Assembly (NCBI RefSeq): GCF_000582685.1
Contig: NZ_KK073768.1
Location: 3,861,728-3,925,727, forward strand
Direction of reading: 5' to 3'
Length of the DNA stretch: 64,000 nucleotides
From: [Scytonema hofmanni] UTEX 2349
Lineage (GTDB): Bacteria; Cyanobacteriota; Cyanobacteriia; Cyanobacteriales; Nostocaceae
Part shown: positions 33,596 through 42,661 of the stretch, in pieces
Position numbering within the stretch: the first letter of the stretch is position 1
Layout: every line of letters starts with the position of its first letter
Notes under the pieces: model-generated
Databases searched by the model: none
What the model was told of the DNA's origin: nothing
The model's input: the letters and a program-made list of their open reading frames with translations, nothing else
Program-made: the position numbers and the translations under genes

Positions 33596-35383
33596 ATGAA
33601 ATTTCCTAGTATTTTTCCCGCAATTAGACGTTCTTGGTTACTTGTAATTCTGATGATTACAGCATTGACAGTTAGCGCTTGTAACCCTGCTAATTTCAAA
33701 ACCGAAGCCGCTCAGGTGCCGCAACTTGTCATCGCTGTTTTGGGTGAACCTTCAACTTTTAACCCAGCGCTGAATGAGTCGGCATATAGTGTTTTTGGTT
33801 TTATTTATGACTCGTTGATGACAACAAATCCGTTCACCACTAAGCTTGAACCTGCTTTAGCTGAGTCTTGGCAAGTTACTGATAATGGACAGCGAATTAT
33901 AATTACTCTACGACCAGGACTTAAGTGGTCAGATGGTCAACCAATGACGGCTGATGATATTGTTTTTACCTACAACGATGTTTACTTAAATCCCAAAGTA
34001 CCTACCCCGACTAAAGATGCTTTAAAAATTGGTGAAAGCGGTAAGTTACCAACAGTAAAAAAACTTGATGCTCGCCGAGTAGAATTTAGAGTACCGGAAC
34101 CGTTTGCTCCTTTTTTAAGATTAGTAGGTGGAATAGAAATTTTACCGGCGCATATTTTGCAAAAGTCTACCCAAACCAAGGGATCTGATGGTAATCTTCA
34201 GTTTCTCTCAATGTGGACAACAGGAACCAATCTGAAAGAAATTGTTGGCAACGGTCCCTATGTAATGGAAAGCTATATTCCCAGTCAGCGAGTGATTTTT
34301 AAGCGCAATCCTTACTATTGGCGCAAAGATGCTCAAGGTAAACCTCAACCTTATATTGAGCGAATTGTTTACCAAATTATTGAATCTACTGATAACCAGT
34401 TAATTAGTTTTCGTTCTGGGCAATTGGATGATTTGGAAGTTGCTCCGGAAGGATTTAGTTTGCTGAAGCAAGAAGAAGAACGAGCTAAATTTAAAATATA
34501 TAACGGTGGACCAGATACAGGTACAACTTTTATTGCTTTCAACTTAAGCAAAGCTAAAAATGCTCAGGGTCAGCCTTTTGTTGATCCAATTAAATCTCGT
34601 TGGTTCAATAAAAAAGAATTTCGGCAAGCCATAGCTTATGCTCTTGACCGCGAAACGATGAAAACAAACGCTTTTCGGGGATTGGGTGTATTGCAAAATT
34701 CCTTTGTTTATATTAAAAGTCCTTTCTTCTTACCACCTGAAAAAGGGTTAAAGGTCTACAATCACGATCCAGAAAAAGCGAAGAAATTACTTTTACAAGC
34801 AGGCTTCAAATATAACTCGGCAAATCAATTAGTTGATGCTGAGGGAAATCAAGTACGATTCACTTTGCTAACAAATTCCGAAAGGAAAGTTAGAGGAGAT
34901 ATGGCAACGCAAATTAGACGCGATTTGGCTAACTTAGGCATTCGAGTTGATTTGCAAATTCTCAGCTTCAACGCTTATTTGAATAAACTTAAAGATACCC
35001 AAAATTGGGATTGTTACCTTGGTGGTTTTGCTGGAGGGGGAATTGAACCTCATGGTGCTAGCAATATCTGGAGACTTAATGGAGCATCCCATGCATTTAA
35101 TTTAGGTCCACAACCGGGAAAGTCGGGAATAACTGGTTGGGAAGCTGCTGACTGGGAAAAGGAAATTGATCGCCTTTATATTAAGGGGTCGCAAGAAGTT
35201 GATGAAAACAAACGTAAGGAATATTATTACGAATACCAGCGTATCGCTTCCGAACAGTTGCCGTTTATTCATTTAGTAGAACGATTGAATTTGCAAGCAG
35301 TACGCGATCGCTTTGTCGGTGTGAAGTACACTGCTCTTGGTGGTCCATTCTGGAACCTCTACGAATTGAAAGTTACTAATTAG
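33596..35383 (+). CDS. ABC transporter substrate-binding lipoprotein, peptide/nickel family (SBP_bac_5)
   Basis: From ATG 33596 the protein has 595 residues and starts with a lipoprotein signal: basic RR, a hydrophobic core and the lipobox TVSAC with Cys29. The mature part has the family hallmarks FNPALNESAYSVFGFIYDSL, EPALAESWQVTDNG, LRPGLKWSDGQPMTADDIVFTY and NGPYVM. Such proteins bind oligopeptides, nickel complexes or other solutes outside the membrane. No permease or ATPase genes are adjacent. The neighbour larB concerns a nickel cofactor, so nickel is a possible but unproven ligand. Confidence 0.9.
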   Translation: MKFPSIFPAIRRSWLLVILMITALTVSACNPANFKTEAAQVPQLVIAVLGEPSTFNPALNESAYSVFGFIYDSLMTTNPFTTKLEPALAESWQVTDNGQRIIITLRPGLKWSDGQPMTADDIVFTYNDVYLNPKVPTPTKDALKIGESGKLPTVKKLDARRVEFRVPEPFAPFLRLVGGIEILPAHILQKSTQTKGSDGNLQFLSMWTTGTNLKEIVGNGPYVMESYIPSQRVIFKRNPYYWRKDAQGKPQPYIERIVYQIIESTDNQLISFRSGQLDDLEVAPEGFSLLKQEEERAKFKIYNGGPDTGTTFIAFNLSKAKNAQGQPFVDPIKSRWFNKKEFRQAIAYALDRETMKTNAFRGLGVLQNSFVYIKSPFFLPPEKGLKVYNHDPEKAKKLLLQAGFKYNSANQLVDAEGNQVRFTLLTNSERKVRGDMATQIRRDLANLGIRVDLQILSFNAYLNKLKDTQNWDCYLGGFAGGGIEPHGASNIWRLNGASHAFNLGPQPGKSGITGWEAADWEKEIDRLYIKGSQEVDENKRKEYYYEYQRIASEQLPFIHLVERLNLQAVRDRFVGVKYTALGGPFWNLYELKVTN

Positions 35384-35384
35384 G

Positions 35385-35478
35385 GAATAGGGCATAGGGC
35401 ATAGGGAATGGAAATAACATCAATGCCCAATGCCCAATGCCCAATGCCCAATGCCCAATGCCCAATGCCCAATGCCTA
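35385..35478. repeat. STRR heptamer array (CAATGCC)n before larB
   Basis: GGGCATAGGGAATGG at 35387-35410 is followed by eight or so CAATGCC heptamers (35421-35478). The array ends 8 nt before the larB start codon, so it includes the position of the ribosome-binding site. Confidence 0.9.
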
Positions 35479-35485
35479 ATTAACA

Positions 35486-36265
35486 ATGACTGATGAAAAA
35501 GATTTGCGATCGCTCTTAGAAAAAGTTGCTCATGGTAACGTTACTCCTGATGTAGCGTTAGAGCTATTAAAAAATCTCGCTTATGAGTCTGTTGGTGAAT
35601 TTGCCAAAATCGACCACCATCGTCAACTGAGAACCGGCTTCCCAGAGGTGATTTGGGGACCTGGCAAAACTCTAGCTCAAATTACTCAAATTATGGAAGC
35701 GATGCGCTTGCGGAACCCGGTAGTGATGGCTACGCGAATTGAACCAGAAGTTTACGCTGCGCTTCAAGCAAAAATTCCAGATTTGCGATACTTCGATTTG
35801 GCGCGAATTTGTGCGATCGCTCCCCCGACTATTGAACCTCAGTATTCTGGTAATATTGGTATTCTTTCAGCTGGGACTGCCGATCTACCTGTGGCTGAAG
35901 AAGCTGCTGTCACCGCTGAACTTTCTGGTTTTCGCGTAGAACGCCTTTGGGATGTCGGTGTTGCCGGTATTCACCGCTTGCTGAATAACCGCCATGTCAT
36001 CGATTCGGCTTCGGTGTTAATTGTCGTAGCGGGGATGGAAGGCGCTTTACCCAGTGTAGTGGCGGGTTTGGCAGATTGTCCGGTAATTGCCGTTCCCACT
36101 AGCATCGGTTACGGTGCAAGTTTTAGCGGGTTAGCGCCCCTCTTGACAATGCTCAACTCATGTGCTGCTGGAGTTGGGGTAGTAAATATTGATAATGGCT
36201 TTGGTGCAGCAGTTTTAGCAGGGCAGATTTTACGGACTGCGAATAAGTTGAAGTTACCCTCTTAG
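35486..36265 (+). CDS. larB: Nickel-pincer cofactor biosynthesis carboxylase/hydrolase LarB
   Basis: LarB carboxylates and hydrolyses nicotinic acid adenine dinucleotide in the first step of nickel-pincer nucleotide synthesis, and is related to PurE. The 259-residue product has DHHRQLRTGFPEVIWGPGKT, the PurE-like NIGILSAGTADLPVAEEAA and VVAGMEGALPSVVAGLADCPVIAVPTS. No larC or larE is nearby. The start follows directly on an STRR array and lacks a clear ribosome site. Confidence 0.94.
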   Translation: MTDEKDLRSLLEKVAHGNVTPDVALELLKNLAYESVGEFAKIDHHRQLRTGFPEVIWGPGKTLAQITQIMEAMRLRNPVVMATRIEPEVYAALQAKIPDLRYFDLARICAIAPPTIEPQYSGNIGILSAGTADLPVAEEAAVTAELSGFRVERLWDVGVAGIHRLLNNRHVIDSASVLIVVAGMEGALPSVVAGLADCPVIAVPTSIGYGASFSGLAPLLTMLNSCAAGVGVVNIDNGFGAAVLAGQILRTANKLKLPS

Positions 36266-36294
36266 GGAACTGTAGGAAGAACAAGGAGTATGTG

Positions 36295-37848
36295 ATGACA
36301 CAATACGACTATATTATTATTGGTGCAGGTTCGGCAGGCTGTGTCGTCGCCAATCGTCTCACAGAAGATGCTGAAACAACAGTGTTATTGCTCGAAGCTG
36401 GCAACCCAGCTAATAAGCCAGAAATTCAAACCCCACTCGACTGGACTAAATTATGGTGTACTGAGGTGGACTGGGCATATTTCACTGAAGAAGAACCCTA
36501 TATAAATAACCGCAAAATCTATTGTCCGCGTGGGAAAGTCTTGGGTGGCAGCAGTTCAATTAATGCCATGATTTATATTCGAGGCAACCGCCGCGATTTT
36601 GACCAATGGCAAGAGTTAGGCAATCCGGGTTGGAGTTACCAAGATGTTTTGCCATACTTCAAGAAATCTGAAAATCAGCAACGCGGAGCATCTCAATTCC
36701 ACGGTGTCGGTGGAGCGTTGAGCGTTACCGATCCAATTGCCCCTGCCGTAACATCACAAAGATTTGTAGAAGCAGCTGTTGCAATGGGATATAGTAACAA
36801 CCCGGACTTCAACGGTGAGCAACAGGAAGGTGCGGGACTTTATCAGCTGACTATCAAAGATGGTAAGCGACACAGTACTGCTGCTGCATTCCTTTTACCA
36901 ATTCTCAATCGTCCCAACTTAACAACGACCACAGAAGCGTTAGTGACTCGGTTGTTGTTTGAGGGAACACGCACTGTTGGGGTCGAATACATGCACGAGG
37001 GGAAGACGCACCAAGTCTTTGTGAATCAAGAAGTGATTCTTAGTGCTGGTGCTTTCGATTCACCAAAATTACTAATGCTCTCCGGAATTGGCTCACCTGA
37101 ACACCTGCAAGCATTGGGCATTCCCGTAGTTGTTGATTTGCCAGGTGTCGGTCAAAACCTGCAAGACCACCTTGCTTCCCCAGTCGCACACCAGGCAACT
37201 CAAGATTTGCAACCTGCTGTAACTAGTAATATTGCTGAAGCAGGATTATTTTTACATACCGAGAGCAATTTAGATGCTGCGCCAGATATACAGCTTTTCT
37301 TTGGTCCTGTTTTGTGGGCACCTCCTGCTTATGCTCGTCCTGGTTCGGGATTCGCTAGTACACCCTGTCTGAACCATCCCGAAAGCCGTGGCAGTGTCAG
37401 TCTGCGCTCTGCTTCCCCGAACGATTCACCTGTAATCCGGCTGAACTATCTCCAAAGTGAATCCGATGTGCAGAAGCTGGTTGCAGGAATTAAAATTATC
37501 CGTCAGTTGTTCAACTCAAATGCATTTGATGAGTTCCGAGGTGAGGAAGTTGCTCCTGGTGCTGATGTCACTAGCGATGAAGCACTTCAAGCTTATGTCC
37601 GGGAAGTCTGTGATACTGTTTACCACCCTGTCGGCACTTGCAAGATGGGAACTGACCCAATGGCTGTTGTAGACCCGGAATTGCGAGTATATGGGGTTGA
37701 TGGTTTACGTGTTGTAGATGCATCAATTATGCCAAATATTACGACGGGAAACACCAACGCACCCACAATTATGATTGGCGAAAAGGCAGCTGATTTGATT
37801 AAAGCTGTAGCTCGTGTTCCACAGCAAGCGTCCGTGATTAGTAGTTAA
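36295..37848 (+). CDS. GMC family FAD-dependent oxidoreductase (choline dehydrogenase-like)
   Basis: The 517-residue flavoprotein has the dinucleotide fold YDYIIIGAGSAGCVVANRL. Both GMC signatures are present, GKVLGGSSSINAMIYIRGN and SAGAFDSPKLLMLSGIG. The catalytic histidine lies in YHPVGTCKMG, and the C-terminal TTGNTNAPTIMIGEKAADLI is intact. The family oxidises alcohols such as choline; the substrate here is unknown, and no betB is adjacent. AAGGAGT about 7 nt before ATG 36295 supports the start. A GTG at 36292 precedes it. Confidence 0.93.
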   Translation: MTQYDYIIIGAGSAGCVVANRLTEDAETTVLLLEAGNPANKPEIQTPLDWTKLWCTEVDWAYFTEEEPYINNRKIYCPRGKVLGGSSSINAMIYIRGNRRDFDQWQELGNPGWSYQDVLPYFKKSENQQRGASQFHGVGGALSVTDPIAPAVTSQRFVEAAVAMGYSNNPDFNGEQQEGAGLYQLTIKDGKRHSTAAAFLLPILNRPNLTTTTEALVTRLLFEGTRTVGVEYMHEGKTHQVFVNQEVILSAGAFDSPKLLMLSGIGSPEHLQALGIPVVVDLPGVGQNLQDHLASPVAHQATQDLQPAVTSNIAEAGLFLHTESNLDAAPDIQLFFGPVLWAPPAYARPGSGFASTPCLNHPESRGSVSLRSASPNDSPVIRLNYLQSESDVQKLVAGIKIIRQLFNSNAFDEFRGEEVAPGADVTSDEALQAYVREVCDTVYHPVGTCKMGTDPMAVVDPELRVYGVDGLRVVDASIMPNITTGNTNAPTIMIGEKAADLIKAVARVPQQASVISS

Positions 37849-37857
37849 TGTTCATGA

Positions 37858-37950
37858 AGAGGGGGAAAGGGGAAAGGAGAAATATTAAGCTTTCTAGACC
37901 TTTTCGATCCCCCCAACCCCCCTTAAAAAGGGGGGCTTTGCGTAAGTCCT
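37858..37950. repeat. Repeat block between the GMC gene and argD
   Basis: GGGGAAA heptamers (37860-37880) are followed by a hairpin CCCCCCTT/AAGGGGGG (about 37917-37934) in the common cyanobacterial context GATCCCCCCAACCCCCCTT. It ends in GCGTAAGTCCT, a half-site of the MITE-like ends at 6175/6267. It lies between convergent genes. Confidence 0.75.
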
Positions 37951-37980
37951 GACTACTATCAACTGATTTACACTCCTTGT

Positions 37981-39255
37981 CTAGGCTGTAACAGTTGCGA
38001 TCGCCTTTTCCAGAGTTTGCAATGCTGTTTCTACTTCTTTTTCTGTGACAATCAAGGGTGGAACAAAGCGGATAACTTTCGGTCCTGCGGGTACGAGCAG
38101 TAAGCCTTCGTCCATAGCAGCTTTGACGATATCAGCAGCGGTTAGCTGAATGGAAGCTTGCAACTCCATCCCATTGATTAAACCCCAGCCGCGTACTTCG
38201 GTAATTATATGGGGATATTTGGCGGCGATCGCTCTCAACCCATCTCGCAATTGTTCACCCCGATCCTGCACATTCTGTAAAATATTCTCCCTTTCCAATG
38301 TCTGACAAACGGAGAGCGCGACTCCACAGGCAAAGGGATTGCCACCAAAGGTGCTAGCATGTTCCCCAGGTTGGAAAACGTCGCAGAATGACTTACTCAT
38401 CATCGCGCCGATGGGGATACCGCCACCTAAGGCTTTAGCACTGGTGAAAATATCCGGCTCAACACCAAGATGTTCGTAACCCCATAGTTTACCACTGCGT
38501 CCCATCCCAACTTGCACTTCATCGAAAATCAGCAAAATGCCGATTTCATCGCAAATTTTCCGCAGTTTTTGGAAGTAAGCAACATCACCCGGACGCACTC
38601 CGCCTTCTCCTTGCAATGGCTCGATTAAAATCGCTGCCACGCGATAATCACCTTCATCAAGTTCGCTAATTGCGGCTTCTATTGCGGCAATATCGTTGTA
38701 AGGTACATAGTGGAATCCGGGTACTAATGGGTCAAAGTATTTTTGATACTTCGGCTGTCCGGTAGCGGTAACTGTCGCCAAAGTCCGTCCGTGGAAACTG
38801 GCATGAGCTGTGAGAATTATTGGTTTGTCAATTTGTAATACTGTGTGTGCGTATTTTCGCGCAAGTTTGATTGCTGCTTCATTGGCTTCTGCCCCGGAAT
38901 TGCAGAAAAATACGCGATCGCTACAAGAATGTTCAACTATCCATTTTGCTAACTCACCCTGTTCGGGGATGTAGTACAAATTAGAAACGTGGTGCAGCTT
39001 TTGAATTTGCTTTGTCACTGCTTCTATTAATACAGGATGGGCATGTCCTAAAGTGCAAGTGGCAATTCCCGCCACAAAATCCAGATATTCTCGCCCTTGT
39101 GTATCCCAAACGCGGCATCCTGCGCCTTTTTCTAGCGCTAAAGGAAACCGCGCATAAGTGGACATAACAACTTGATTAAAGCTATCTGTATCAAAGGGAG
39201 TAGATTGTACAGAATCTGACTGTGGAGGTATTGCCGCTGGTTTTAAAGTCTGCAT
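37981..39255 (-). CDS. argD: Acetylornithine aminotransferase
   Basis: ArgD makes N-acetylornithine from the semialdehyde in arginine synthesis, using PLP. The 424-residue class III aminotransferase has FCNSGAEANEAAIKLARKY, the PLP-contacting LLIFDEVQVGMGRSG and the Schiff-base lysine in SAKALGGGIPIG, followed by HASTFGGNPFACGVAL. The first ~30 residues are extra and Ser/Pro/Gln-rich. Together with carB and cphBA it shows the arginine-linked nitrogen economy of this window, although the genes are not clustered. Confidence 0.95.
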   Translation of the reverse strand: MQTLKPAAIPPQSDSVQSTPFDTDSFNQVVMSTYARFPLALEKGAGCRVWDTQGREYLDFVAGIATCTLGHAHPVLIEAVTKQIQKLHHVSNLYYIPEQGELAKWIVEHSCSDRVFFCNSGAEANEAAIKLARKYAHTVLQIDKPIILTAHASFHGRTLATVTATGQPKYQKYFDPLVPGFHYVPYNDIAAIEAAISELDEGDYRVAAILIEPLQGEGGVRPGDVAYFQKLRKICDEIGILLIFDEVQVGMGRSGKLWGYEHLGVEPDIFTSAKALGGGIPIGAMMSKSFCDVFQPGEHASTFGGNPFACGVALSVCQTLERENILQNVQDRGEQLRDGLRAIAAKYPHIITEVRGWGLINGMELQASIQLTAADIVKAAMDEGLLLVPAGPKVIRFVPPLIVTEKEVETALQTLEKAIATVTA

Positions 39256-39339
39256 AGTTACTATCGCCTAGAAGTGAAAGTTTTTCATCCTATAGTTATT
39301 TACTAGTGTGATAGAAAATTTTCAAAATTTCTTATTATT

Positions 39340-39430
39340 TGGGAATTGGGAATTGGGAATTGGGCAATGGGCAATGGGCAATGGGCAATGGGCAATGGGC
39401 AATGGGCAATGGGCAATGGGCATTGGGAAT
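39340..39430. repeat. STRR heptamer array (GGGAATT/GGGCAAT)n upstream of argD
   Basis: GGGAATT units pass into GGGCAAT units, ten or more in all, ending in GGGCATTGGG. The array occupies the region between the divergent argD and potassium-channel genes. Frames that cross it on either strand are not genes. Confidence 0.92.
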
Positions 39431-39522
39431 TAAAGAAGCGGCTGTTAGTGATGCGCGTTCTAATACAATTCTTTCCATGCCCCATGCCCCATTCCCCAAA
39501 AGAGTGTCAGTGGTGAAAAACT

Positions 39523-40587
39523 GTGTATTCAACGCTTGAGCAAAAATATCGTCGCATCCAAAAAGAGTTGATGGCAGGAACCGCTGCCCTCGGTGGTGTC
39601 TTTATCATTGGGACTTTATGGTACAGGTTAGTAGAACGGTGGAGTTGGGAAGATGCAGCTTACATGACGGTGATCACCTTGGCGACTGTGGGCTATGGTG
39701 AGATACACCCCTTAGGAAGCCAAGGACGGTTGTTTACGATCGCCTTAATTTTAATGGGTGTGGTAACAATCGGTTATATCGTCAATAGATTTACAGAAGC
39801 GTTAATTCAAGGTTATTTTCAAGAGGGAATTCGATTACGACAACAGCGACGCCTAATGGAATCTTTGTCAGAACATTACATCCTCTGTGGATTTAGTCGG
39901 ACTGGTCGTCAAATTGCCAAAGAGTTTCGGGCAGAAGGCGTACCTTTTGTAATTATTGATTCGGACATTGAATCGGTGCGAAAAGCCCAAACTGAAGGTT
40001 ATACATTATACCAGGGCGATGCCACCTTAGATGAAACTCTTTATAAGGTTGGCATTGAACGGGCAATTTGTATTGTGGCGGCGCTGCCTTCAGATGCCGA
40101 GAATTTATACGTAGTTCTTTCAGCGAAAACACTTAATCCAGATATTCGAGCGATCGCCCGCGCTAGCACAGAAGAAGCTGTGCAAAAATTACAACGTGGG
40201 GGTGCTGATGCGGTGATTTCTCCTTATATTACTGGGGGTAAAAGAATGGCAGCATCTGCCCTCAGACCGCAAGTAATGGATTTTGTTGATGGTATTCTCA
40301 CCGGTGCAGATCGGCAACTATATATGGAAGAAGTTTTGCTCGATCCGGCAATTTGCCCGTATCTGGGTGAAACTTTGCAAAAAGCAAGATTGCGATCGCA
40401 AACTGGGGCATTAGTTCTGGCAATTCGTCGCACTGATGGCACTCTCATCGGCGGTCCGACTGGCGATACTATTTTATTACCTGGAGATTTGCTGATTTGT
40501 ATGGGTACAGCTGAACAATTGCGTAGCCTAAACCAAATCCTTGGACCAATTGGTTCTCAGAAAGTGCGTAAACCGAAAAATAGCTGA
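39523..40587 (+). CDS. Two-TM potassium channel with RCK (TrkA-N/TrkA-C) domains
   Basis: The 354-residue protein resembles MthK-type channels. Helix 1 lies at about 18-35, the pore helix and selectivity filter at about 45-60 (MTVITLATVGYGEIHPLG) and helix 2 at about 69-92. The filter TVGYGE is canonical for K+. Residues 116-240 form the RCK N-lobe with a Rossmann motif (ILCGFSRTGRQIAKEF, VIIDSD), and the TrkA-C domain follows to the end. Translation starts at GTG 39523. It should sit in the plasma or thylakoid membrane. Confidence 0.92.
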   Translation: MYSTLEQKYRRIQKELMAGTAALGGVFIIGTLWYRLVERWSWEDAAYMTVITLATVGYGEIHPLGSQGRLFTIALILMGVVTIGYIVNRFTEALIQGYFQEGIRLRQQRRLMESLSEHYILCGFSRTGRQIAKEFRAEGVPFVIIDSDIESVRKAQTEGYTLYQGDATLDETLYKVGIERAICIVAALPSDAENLYVVLSAKTLNPDIRAIARASTEEAVQKLQRGGADAVISPYITGGKRMAASALRPQVMDFVDGILTGADRQLYMEEVLLDPAICPYLGETLQKARLRSQTGALVLAIRRTDGTLIGGPTGDTILLPGDLLICMGTAEQLRSLNQILGPIGSQKVRKPKNS

Positions 40588-40600
40588 TGGGGAGTGGAGA

Positions 40601-40652
40601 CATTAACAACTATCCACTAACAACTATCCACTAACAACTATCCACTAACTAA
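40601..40652. repeat. 14-bp tandem repeat (TAACAACTATCCAC)
   Basis: Three direct copies of a 14-bp unit (two heptamers) lie at the junction between the channel gene and the convergent MMADHC-like gene. They run into that gene's last codons. Confidence 0.8.
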
Positions 40653-41279
40653 TGACTCTTGACCAACCTCTTGCCAACCATGCATGGGGGCTATGCTTTT
40701 AGTTACCGATTCGATGATGCTTGGGGGAGCTTCGGATATTAAGATGCTTGGATAAACTGCCGTACCCCAATGGGGATGAATTAAAACACGGCATTTATTT
40801 TTCAGCACTGGATAGTTAAGTAAAGCTTTGACAACGGCAGTGTCGTCGTGGGGAATTTGTCCGGGATGGGAAAGTAAGGGATAGCCGGTGCGGGGGTCGA
40901 TTATGTCTGTCAGATAAGTGCGATCGCGCAAATTAAAAGCAACGTCACAGCCAAATCTCATAAACTTTTCCCGCAAGCGTTGTTTTTCTTTCTCTATTGT
41001 ATTTGTACTTTCTACTAATTGATATCGCGATCGCTGTAAAACAATCACCACCCAAAAAGACGGCTGGTTTCTCCAATCTGGTAATATCCGTTCGCGGTTG
41101 GCACAGATATACTGACTGGGCAAATGAATAGAAATCTGAACTGCTTGTCCCGGTTTGCCAACTAAATTAATGGGACAGCCTTGCTCCGAAGTGTAAACAT
41201 TAGGGTAGTTCACTAAATTTATTCGGTTTTTGCAAGTTTTGTATTTAAATCCTTGATTCCGATGATAACTCTTAAACAT
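40638..41279 (-). CDS. MMADHC-like (methylmalonic aciduria and homocystinuria type D) protein
   Basis: The 213-residue protein resembles the C-terminal domain of MMADHC/CblD, which handles cobalamin delivery in animals. The key stretch is FGCDVAFNLRDRTYLTDIID, followed by PRTGYPLLSHPGQIPHDD. The cyanobacterial members are not characterised, and a role in cobalamin trafficking is inferred from the family. A later in-frame start within the first 40 residues is possible, since the N-terminus is basic and weakly conserved. Confidence 0.75.
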   Translation of the reverse strand: MFKSYHRNQGFKYKTCKNRINLVNYPNVYTSEQGCPINLVGKPGQAVQISIHLPSQYICANRERILPDWRNQPSFWVVIVLQRSRYQLVESTNTIEKEKQRLREKFMRFGCDVAFNLRDRTYLTDIIDPRTGYPLLSHPGQIPHDDTAVVKALLNYPVLKNKCRVLIHPHWGTAVYPSILISEAPPSIIESVTKSIAPMHGWQEVGQESLVSG

Positions 41280-41627
41280 TCATAAAAATCATCAATTTTC
41301 CATAATATGTTATGTTTATTTGGTTTCATTGTGACTAAAATATGAATTTTTAATCGCACTTTTATCGTTTCTTAACTTGTTCTGATAGTACTTACTTGTA
41401 TTCGGAGGCAATTTCCGGATTTATCAATGCTATATAGATAGAGACGCAAGCGATCGCGATCGCCATTGCTTACGCTTCTAAATCACGGAAACCAAGACGA
41501 ACGAAAACGCCAAGGAAGAACGGAAACATGCGTCTCTAATTCCCAAAATCTTGCATTATACCTGGGAAAGTATGAGGAATAAAGTATGAAAAATCAAAAA
41601 AGATGGAATTCGATACAGTCAAGTAAA
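41280..41627. other. Intergenic region, 348 bp
   Basis: AT-rich sequence upstream of the MMADHC-like gene is followed by a block with two overlapping HIP1 sites (GCGATCGCGATCGC at 41450-41463) in a palindromic context AAGCGATCGCGATCGCCATTGCTT. No gene is visible. Confidence 0.5.
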
Positions 41628-41834
41628 TTAATTTAGTTTTAAAGCATTGACTGGAACTTCATCCCAAGAATCAACCGTTCGCAATCGCGCTACCCAACCA
41701 GTTGCTTTTTGTATCTGAGTCAAATTATTCTCAAAAGATTCATGACAATCTTTTGCTTGGGACTCATCACAACAGGCTATACAAGCATGAATCATGCCAG
41801 AGGGATCAATTTGCTCGTTTACCCAAATAGTCAT
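41628..41834 (-). CDS. Small conserved hypothetical protein, cysteine-rich
   Basis: The product is a 68-residue soluble protein starting MTIWVNEQIDPSGMIHACIA. Three cysteines occur in HACIACCDESQAKDCHESF, and the C-terminus reads WDEVPVNALKLN. I do not recognise a named family, though the composition is that of a real protein. The start is placed at 41834 because the codons upstream are not protein-like. It lies 120 nt after the exbB stop. Confidence 0.55.
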   Translation of the reverse strand: MTIWVNEQIDPSGMIHACIACCDESQAKDCHESFENNLTQIQKATGWVARLRTVDSWDEVPVNALKLN

Positions 41835-41954
41835 GGCGTATTTTCTCAAAATTTTTGGCTAAAAAAAGAATTTGCCATTTTAGAATACTATAAGATGGAG
41901 CATGGATTTTTGAAGAGGGTAAAAGGGAAGTTGATTTGGGATGTCAAATCTGGT

Positions 41955-42608
41955 TCATATAGAAGGTAGATAAGGCTTCTCTCCTCGTTCGTAGCGACGA
42001 CGGTAAAGCAATTCTAACTGTCCCCCATTCTCCTGAATCATGGCGATTTGCTGCTGGTAAAGTCCTCGAAAGGTGTTAGCAAATAGCAGTGTAAAGATAG
42101 CAACTACTAATCCTGATGCGGTAGAAACTAAAGCTTCACTAATCCCACTGGTAACATTTGCTGTTTGAGTACCTCCGACATCACCAATATTTAAAGAGGC
42201 AAAAGAAGCAATTAATCCTAAGACGGTTCCCAAAAGACCTAACAAAGGTGCAAGGCTGATAATTGTCTCGAAGATGTTTTGAAATCGTTTGAGTAAAGGT
42301 ATCTCGGCTTGCGCTGCTGTTTCTAATGCTAAACGAAAGTCTTCTGGTGTCGCTTCTTCTAATTCTAAAGCTGCTAAAAAAATGCGGGCGATCGGTAAGT
42401 TAGTATTTTGTTGTAATTTTTCCATCGCACTAACTACATTATTCAGACGATAAAAATTCAGCACCTCCTGCACCATTCGGCGTTCGTGGCTAACCAATAT
42501 TACCCAAAACCTGATACGCTCAATAATCAACGCTACTGCTAATACACTAAACCCCAGCAGGGGAAACATAACTACGCCACCTGCTGTAAATATATTATTA
42601 ATTGCCAT
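41955..42608 (-). CDS. exbB: MotA/TolQ/ExbB proton channel family protein
   Basis: This 217-residue protein has three membrane helices: residues about 8-28, then 113-135 (IISLAPLLGLLGTVLGLIASF) and 155-178 (EALVSTASGLVVAIFTLLFAN). It carries the conserved TolQ/ExbB motifs with Gly-Leu-Leu-Gly-Thr-Val. Such channels couple proton flow to ExbD/TonB or related machines. No exbD or tonB gene is adjacent, so its partner lies elsewhere. It is downstream of devA on the same strand, 53 nt away, so co-transcription with the Dev genes is possible. Confidence 0.9.
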   Translation of the reverse strand: MAINNIFTAGGVVMFPLLGFSVLAVALIIERIRFWVILVSHERRMVQEVLNFYRLNNVVSAMEKLQQNTNLPIARIFLAALELEEATPEDFRLALETAAQAEIPLLKRFQNIFETIISLAPLLGLLGTVLGLIASFASLNIGDVGGTQTANVTSGISEALVSTASGLVVAIFTLLFANTFRGLYQQQIAMIQENGGQLELLYRRRYERGEKPYLPSI

Positions 42609-42661
42609 TAGCTGTTTTTAGAAGAAATCAATGCACACCTAGAGTAACAGATTGCTTTGGA

